Of a stretch of DNA of 35,794 bases, positions 32,047 through 35,794 are shown in pieces. The first letter of the stretch is position 1; each line of letters starts with the position of its first letter. The DNA comes from an uncultured Collinsella sp. Lineage in GTDB: Bacteria; Actinomycetota; Coriobacteriia; Coriobacteriales; Coriobacteriaceae. The notes below the pieces were generated by a model. It was not told the origin of the DNA, made no database searches, and saw nothing but the letters and a program-made list of their open reading frames with translations. The position numbers and the translations under genes were made by a program. The stretch covers positions 1-35,794 of the forward strand of contig URBQ01000031.1 of assembly GCA_900546115.1 (NCBI GenBank), read 5' to 3'.

Positions 32047-32084
32047 TGCAACTATATTCTAGTTGCAATTTAAGTCCGATGCAA
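32047..32084 (-). promoter_or_regulatory. hicAB promoter with overlapping operator
   Basis: On the minus strand TTGCAT (32084-32079) and TAGAAT (32061-32056) are exactly 17 bp apart. The dyad TGCAACT/AGTTGCA (32047-32053, 32061-32067) overlaps the -10 box, a fitting place for repression by HicB. Confidence 0.8.
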
Positions 32085-32200
32085 ACACTCATAATATAGA
32101 ACATGTGTACGTATAGAACAAGTGTTCGAATCACCACTGAGAAAGGGGACAGGCACCTTTGTGGTGGTCTGTGCTGTGGAGTGGGCGTCTGCGGCAGTTC

Positions 32201-32257
32201 GTCTCGATCTGTAACAGTAACTCGGCAAAATTGGACCCAGTTGTTACAGATTGAGAC
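32201..32257. repeat. TGTAACA palindrome, copy 1
   Basis: GTCTCGATCTGTAACA (32201-32216) pairs with TGTTACAGATTGAGAC (32242-32257) with one mismatch. A second palindrome with the same outer arms follows at 32282. Another GGGGACAGGCACC string is at 32147. The 399 bp between hicA and the peptidase hold these repeats and no gene. Confidence 0.8.
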
Positions 32258-32281
32258 AAAGGGTCGGCGTCATCCGGAAAC

Positions 32282-32338
32282 GTCTCGATCTGTAACATCT
32301 GGAGCCAATATTGCCGCCTAGATGTTACAGATTTAGAC
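32282..32338. repeat. TGTAACA palindrome, copy 2
   Basis: GTCTCGATCTGTAACATCT (32282-32300) pairs with AGATGTTACAGATTTAGAC (32320-32338) with two mismatches. It is 57 bp long like copy 1, and 24 bp from it, but the loops differ. Confidence 0.8.
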
Positions 32339-32388
32339 AAACTGGTGGGACGGGCTGAGCTGCCCCGCCCAAGCTGAGGCAAAAGAAA

Positions 32389-32427
32389 AAAGGTAGATTT
32401 TCAGGCATGTCCCAAAAATCTACCTTT
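32389..32427 (-). terminator. Terminator of the M16C peptidase gene (family C repeat)
   Basis: AAAGGTAGATTTT pairs perfectly with AAAATCTACCTTT (13 bp), with loop GGGACATGCCTG on the minus strand, followed by TTTCTTTT. It begins five bases after the peptidase stop. Confidence 0.92.
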
Positions 32428-32431
32428 GTGG

Positions 32432-35400
32432 TTAGCCGAGCAGGTCGATGACGTTGAAGCCGGCGTTGCTCTTGGCGATGACTTCGCGGCCGCCAAAGAC
32501 GCAGGTGGGCGACTCGGCTGCGATGCGCGTCACGTCGGCGCCGAGCGAGCGCAGTTCACTGGGCGTGGCGGCGAGCATCTGGGCGCGGCGCTTCTCGCGC
32601 GCGTCGGGATCGAGGCCGGCCAGGTAGGTCGTGTTGCGGCGCTTGGTGAGCGCGTAGGGCTTCACCGGCGCGTCCATGCCGCTCACGCAGCTTACGATAA
32701 AGCCCTCAAAGGCGGCCTCGTCGGGCTCAAAGCTGCCGAGCCATTCGCCTGCGCGCGCCACGCGCTCAATCGAGGGATCGATCGCCGGGTCGCGGTAGGT
32801 GTAGAACGCCGCCTGACGCTCGCCAGCCGCGCGGAATCCGCAACCGTACGCGCCGCCCTTCACGCGGATCTCGTTCCACAGGTAGTCGTAGGAGAGCGCG
32901 TTGGCGGCAACCGCCCAGGCGCCCGTCACGTCGAGCCCCAAGCGACGCGGGTCGCACGCGCTTGCCGCAAAGCAGATGTCGCTGCTGGGGATGACAAAAG
33001 CCTCGTGGCGGTCGCGCGGCGTCGGCACCACGAGCGCGTTGCGGCCGGCATCGGTGCTGTCGCCCGCGCCAAGCCCCAGGTCGCGCGCGGCATCCCAGTA
33101 CGCGTCAAAGTCCTCATCGCTGCCGGTAAAGCTCGCCAGGCAGCCATCGACCACAAAGATGCGCTCCGCCAGCTTGGCAAGCTTGGTACGCAGCTCGTCC
33201 ACGCGCTCGTCAAAGTGCTCGAGCAGATCGCGCAGGAACAGGTAGAAGTCCACGCCCGAAAGCTGCTCGCGCACCACGGCCGAAGGCGAGCTGTAGCTCA
33301 TCGCGCGACCCAGCGCCGCCGAGTGGCCGTTGTTGATAAAGCCTTGCTCAAGCCCAATGCGAATCTGCGTGAGCACGTCGCGCACGCGGTCGGCGTCAGC
33401 ATCGAGCAACAGCGTGCTCGACCACACCTCGCGCGGCAGGCTCGCCAGCGCGTCGATCTTCTCGGACAGGGCGCCGGCGCTCACCAGCAGGTAGGGGCGC
33501 ACGCCGTCCACGTCGGGCTGGGTCATGACCTCGGTCGTAAAGCTCAAAAAGCCCAGCTTGCCGGCGAGCAAGTTGTCGAGTTCCTCGGCTGAGTGCTCGC
33601 TCGTGGGCAGCTGTTTGAGCAGGCGGCAGAGCAGCGTCACGTAGGGCAGGTCCTCAAACGCGACGCAGCTCAGGTCGAAGTACTGCATGGCGTAGGCCAG
33701 ACGGTTGGTGGGGATGCCGTGACGCAGGCAGGGGATGGGCGCAGTCGTGTCCACGACCAGCGGCGGCTCGGGGCGCGCCTCGCCAATGTCGGACACGCGC
33801 AGGCGCGGCAGCGTGTCCTTGGCCTCGGGTGTGTCTTCCGCCTCCTGCGCGGCACGCAGCGCGGCCGTGCGCTCGACCACGTCGGCCAGCTCGACATCGG
33901 TCATGGCATCGCGCCTGGCTGCCAGCTCTGCGGCCTCGGCGCTCTCCGAACCCTCGGCGGCGTCCACCGGCACCAGCTCGACCAGCGCCATATGGTCGTT
34001 TTCCAGCACCAGCTCGCGCAGCAGGTCCTCAAAGTAGCTGCCGTCCAGCTCGCCACGCAGCTCCTCGTACACCGGGCCGTACTTGAGCGCCAGCGTCGCT
34101 GCGTCGTCATCGTAGAGCCAGGTGCTCAGCGCGTCGCACGCAATGGCCACGCCGTCGGCGATACCGTAGTCACGCTGGCGCAGGTCGTATTCGTTGCTAC
34201 TGATGATGGCTTCCAGGCGCTCGCGCGGAACGCCATGCTCGCACAGGTCGCGGCAGGCGTCCTGGAACACGCGGCGCAGCTCGCGCGCCACGCCGGGCTG
34301 CGCGTTTTGCAACATGATGAGCTCGTAGGGCTGCAGGCTCTCGGCCGCGGTGTAGCTCACCACGTTGCCGCCCAGGCCGGCGGCCAGAATGGCCTTCTTA
34401 ACCGGTGCTTCGTTGGAGCCCAGCAGTGCCTCGAACAGGATATCCGCCGCGATCGTGCGCTTGCGGTCGAGTGCGCTGCCCAGCACAAGGCCCAGGCCCA
34501 CCAGGGCGTTCTCGGGCGTGGTGGCCATCTCGACGCGCTTGTACTCGCAGGTCACGGGCGTCTGCACGCCCAGCGGATTGGGTGCCAGCGCGGACGGGTC
34601 CTCGCCGGCGGCAACGGCAGCGTCCATGCGGCGGCTCGCAGCGCTCGGCTGCGACAGATAACGCTCGTCCAAAAACGCCAGCGCGCGGTCCACATCTAGG
34701 TCGCCGTAGAGCGTTATATAAGAGTTGGAAGGATTGTAGTGGCGCGCGTGCGTATCCAGGAACTGCTCGTAGGTGAGCGCGGGAATCGCGCGTGGGTCGC
34801 CGCCGCTCTCGTGCGCATAGGCGGTGTCGGGGTAGAGCGCGGCGTTGACGGCGTCGTCCAGCACGCTCATGGGGTCGGACAGCGCGCCCTTCATCTCGTT
34901 GAACACCACGCCGTTATAGCGCAGCGTGCCCTCGCGCAGGCTCGCGGAGCTGTCGCCGCCCTCGCCCTCGACGCCCTCCGGCAGGTCCAGCTCGTAGTGC
35001 CAGCCCTCCTGCTCAAAAATGGTGGGCTTGGTATAGATGGCCGGGTTGAACACCGCGTCCAGGTACACGTCCATCAGGTTGTACAGGTCCTGCTCGTTGG
35101 TGGTGGCAACGGGGTAGATGGTCTTGTCGGGGTAGGTCATGGCGTTGAGGAACGTCTGCATGGAGCTCTTGATCAGATCGACAAACGGCTCCTTGACGGG
35201 GAACTTGGCCGATCCGCACAGCACCGAGTGCTCAAGAATATGGAACACGCCGGTGGAATCGGCCGGCGGCGTCTTAAAGCCAATGGCAAAGGCCTTGTTT
35301 TCGTCGTCGCACGCTAGGTGCAGCAGGCGAGCGCCCGAGGCGGTGTGGCGCAGCACGTAAGCGTCTGCGTCGAGCTCGGGCACGGTCTCGCGGCGTTCGA

Positions 35401-35479
35401 CGGTAAAGCCGTGGCAGGTGGTTCCGGGCACCAGCAGCGCGGCGGCAGCGGCGCGCGGGTCGGTTGAGGTAGTGGACAT
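32432..35479 (-). CDS. M16C metallopeptidase (presequence protease-like)
   Basis: This 1015-residue zinc peptidase of the PreP/Cym1 subfamily degrades peptides inside a closed chamber formed by two halves. The inverted zinc motif HILEH is at 80-84 and the third ligand is probably Glu195 in NGVVFNEMKG. KEPFVDLIKSSMQTFLNAMTYPDKT (97-119, split in the text as KEPFVDLIKSS / MQTFLNAMTYPDKT) is strongly conserved. The N-terminus has no signal peptide, so it is cytosolic. The length fits the family. The start is ATG at 35479 with AAAGGAG upstream. It is transcribed alone, between a promoter at 35532-35559 and the terminator at 32389. Confidence 0.95.
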   Translation of the reverse strand: MSTTSTDPRAAAAALLVPGTTCHGFTVERRETVPELDADAYVLRHTASGARLLHLACDDENKAFAIGFKTPPADSTGVFHILEHSVLCGSAKFPVKEPFVDLIKSSMQTFLNAMTYPDKTIYPVATTNEQDLYNLMDVYLDAVFNPAIYTKPTIFEQEGWHYELDLPEGVEGEGGDSSASLREGTLRYNGVVFNEMKGALSDPMSVLDDAVNAALYPDTAYAHESGGDPRAIPALTYEQFLDTHARHYNPSNSYITLYGDLDVDRALAFLDERYLSQPSAASRRMDAAVAAGEDPSALAPNPLGVQTPVTCEYKRVEMATTPENALVGLGLVLGSALDRKRTIAADILFEALLGSNEAPVKKAILAAGLGGNVVSYTAAESLQPYELIMLQNAQPGVARELRRVFQDACRDLCEHGVPRERLEAIISSNEYDLRQRDYGIADGVAIACDALSTWLYDDDAATLALKYGPVYEELRGELDGSYFEDLLRELVLENDHMALVELVPVDAAEGSESAEAAELAARRDAMTDVELADVVERTAALRAAQEAEDTPEAKDTLPRLRVSDIGEARPEPPLVVDTTAPIPCLRHGIPTNRLAYAMQYFDLSCVAFEDLPYVTLLCRLLKQLPTSEHSAEELDNLLAGKLGFLSFTTEVMTQPDVDGVRPYLLVSAGALSEKIDALASLPREVWSSTLLLDADADRVRDVLTQIRIGLEQGFINNGHSAALGRAMSYSSPSAVVREQLSGVDFYLFLRDLLEHFDERVDELRTKLAKLAERIFVVDGCLASFTGSDEDFDAYWDAARDLGLGAGDSTDAGRNALVVPTPRDRHEAFVIPSSDICFAASACDPRRLGLDVTGAWAVAANALSYDYLWNEIRVKGGAYGCGFRAAGERQAAFYTYRDPAIDPSIERVARAGEWLGSFEPDEAAFEGFIVSCVSGMDAPVKPYALTKRRNTTYLAGLDPDAREKRRAQMLAATPSELRSLGADVTRIAAESPTCVFGGREVIAKSNAGFNVIDLLG

Positions 35480-35495
35480 ATGCAGTCTCCTTTGA

Positions 35496-35511
35496 CGCCC
35501 CAACGGGGGCG
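35496..35511 (-). promoter_or_regulatory. Short leader hairpin of the peptidase gene
   Basis: CGCCCC and GGGGCG pair around AAC, 5 to 20 bases upstream of the AAAGGAG site. It could affect ribosome access. Confidence 0.4.
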
Positions 35512-35531
35512 AATCGAGTCGAATCTCCGAG

Positions 35532-35559
35532 AGTATACCCATATGGGGCCTTCGACCAA
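35532..35559 (-). promoter_or_regulatory. Promoter of the M16C peptidase gene
   Basis: On the minus strand TTGGTC (35559-35554) and TATACT (35537-35532) are 16 bp apart, about 50 bases before the start codon. Confidence 0.65.
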
Positions 35560-35560
35560 T

Positions 35561-35688
35561 CTGCCGGATGAGCGTGGATTTTCTGGCACACGAGCGTGGA
35601 AATTCGGACGTCTGCCGCACGAGCGTGGATTTTCGGACGAAATCGGCCGCCAAAAGCCCAAAAACCGTCCAAATATCCACGCTCGCGC
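35561..35688. repeat. GAGCGTGGATTTTC repeat cluster
   Basis: Three direct copies of GAGCGTGGATTTTC-like units lie at about 35570, 35592 and 35621, and one inverted copy at 35666-35685. Copy 3 and the inverted copy (CGAGCGTGGATTTTCGGACG, 35620-35639) pair at 18 of 20 positions. It lies directly upstream of the peptidase promoter. The rest of 35480-35794 shows no gene. Confidence 0.75.
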
Positions 35689-35765
35689 GTCAAGTACGTA
35701 TCTCTCACCTCACATTCATCTCTACGACGAGGGATGAATGGTAGCGCGCAGAGATGTGGTGTAAG

Positions 35766-35785
35766 AGGCGGGGCATGCCCCGCCT
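35766..35785. terminator. Perfect 20-bp palindrome at right edge
   Basis: AGGCGGGGCATGCCCCGCCT is fully symmetric; CCGCCCTTT follows at the window end. It could be a terminator for a gene outside the window; the direction is unclear. Confidence 0.55.
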
Positions 35786-35794
35786 CCGCCCTTT

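Noticed and set aside
32201..32338. CRISPR-like repeat pair
   Set aside because: There are only two units, each is a palindrome with loops rather than spacers, and no cas gene is nearby.
32426..34699. Long plus-strand open frames opposite the M16C peptidase
   Set aside because: They are antisense frames kept open by high GC at third positions; the products are His/Arg/Ala-rich with no motif.

Overview
The window is GC-rich, densely packed bacterial chromosome. The gene style suggests a gut actinobacterium of the Coriobacteriia, most likely Collinsella or a close relative. The reasons are the high-GC codon use, clear AGGAGG-type ribosome sites with some TTG and GTG starts, a mannose-family PTS, several GntR/HutC regulators, and many intergenic palindromes built on a GGGAC core. 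The genus is an inference from content, not from a marker gene. No rRNA, tRNA or CRISPR array was found.

Layout. 1-12060 is mostly housekeeping on the + strand: a small membrane protein, an HTH protein, rmuC, an ABC exporter, nth, mfd, a PAP2 phosphatase, a threonine-aldolase-like PLP enzyme and a GNAT acetyltransferase. 12061-12449 holds repeats. 12450-28443 is a sugar-related region. It carries three SIS-domain proteins of the FrlB/FraB deglycase type (13378, 20284, 27475), three GntR/HutC regulators (12450 minus; 23524 and 26575 plus), a complete mannose-family PTS (IIAB, IIC, IID), a DMT/EamA transporter, a HAD phosphatase, a YitT membrane protein and RecQ. A frameshifted IS110-family element (about 14531-16083) is inserted in it. 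28577-35479 holds an L-lactate/2-hydroxyacid dehydrogenase (minus), metA (plus), 5-formyltetrahydrofolate cyclo-ligase (minus), a hicAB toxin-antitoxin pair (minus) and a large M16C peptidase (minus).

How the genes may work together. The PTS would import and phosphorylate a sugar or sugar-amine. The SIS proteins keep a Glu and a His 16 residues apart, as in FraB-type deglycases, and would split a 6-phosphorylated Amadori compound such as fructoselysine or glucoselysine into hexose 6-phosphate and an amine. Near each GntR gene there is a distinct repeated candidate operator. One TATAACGT-type motif recurs before the EamA gene, the PTS operon and gntR2, which suggests one regulon. The substrate is an inference.

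The intergenic DNA is rich in repeats: a 124-bp element with 18-bp perfect terminal inverted repeats in two copies, a roughly 50-bp palindrome in three copies (two of them directly in front of a ribosome-binding site), a broad GGGAC hairpin family, and tandem palindromes near both hicA and the right edge.
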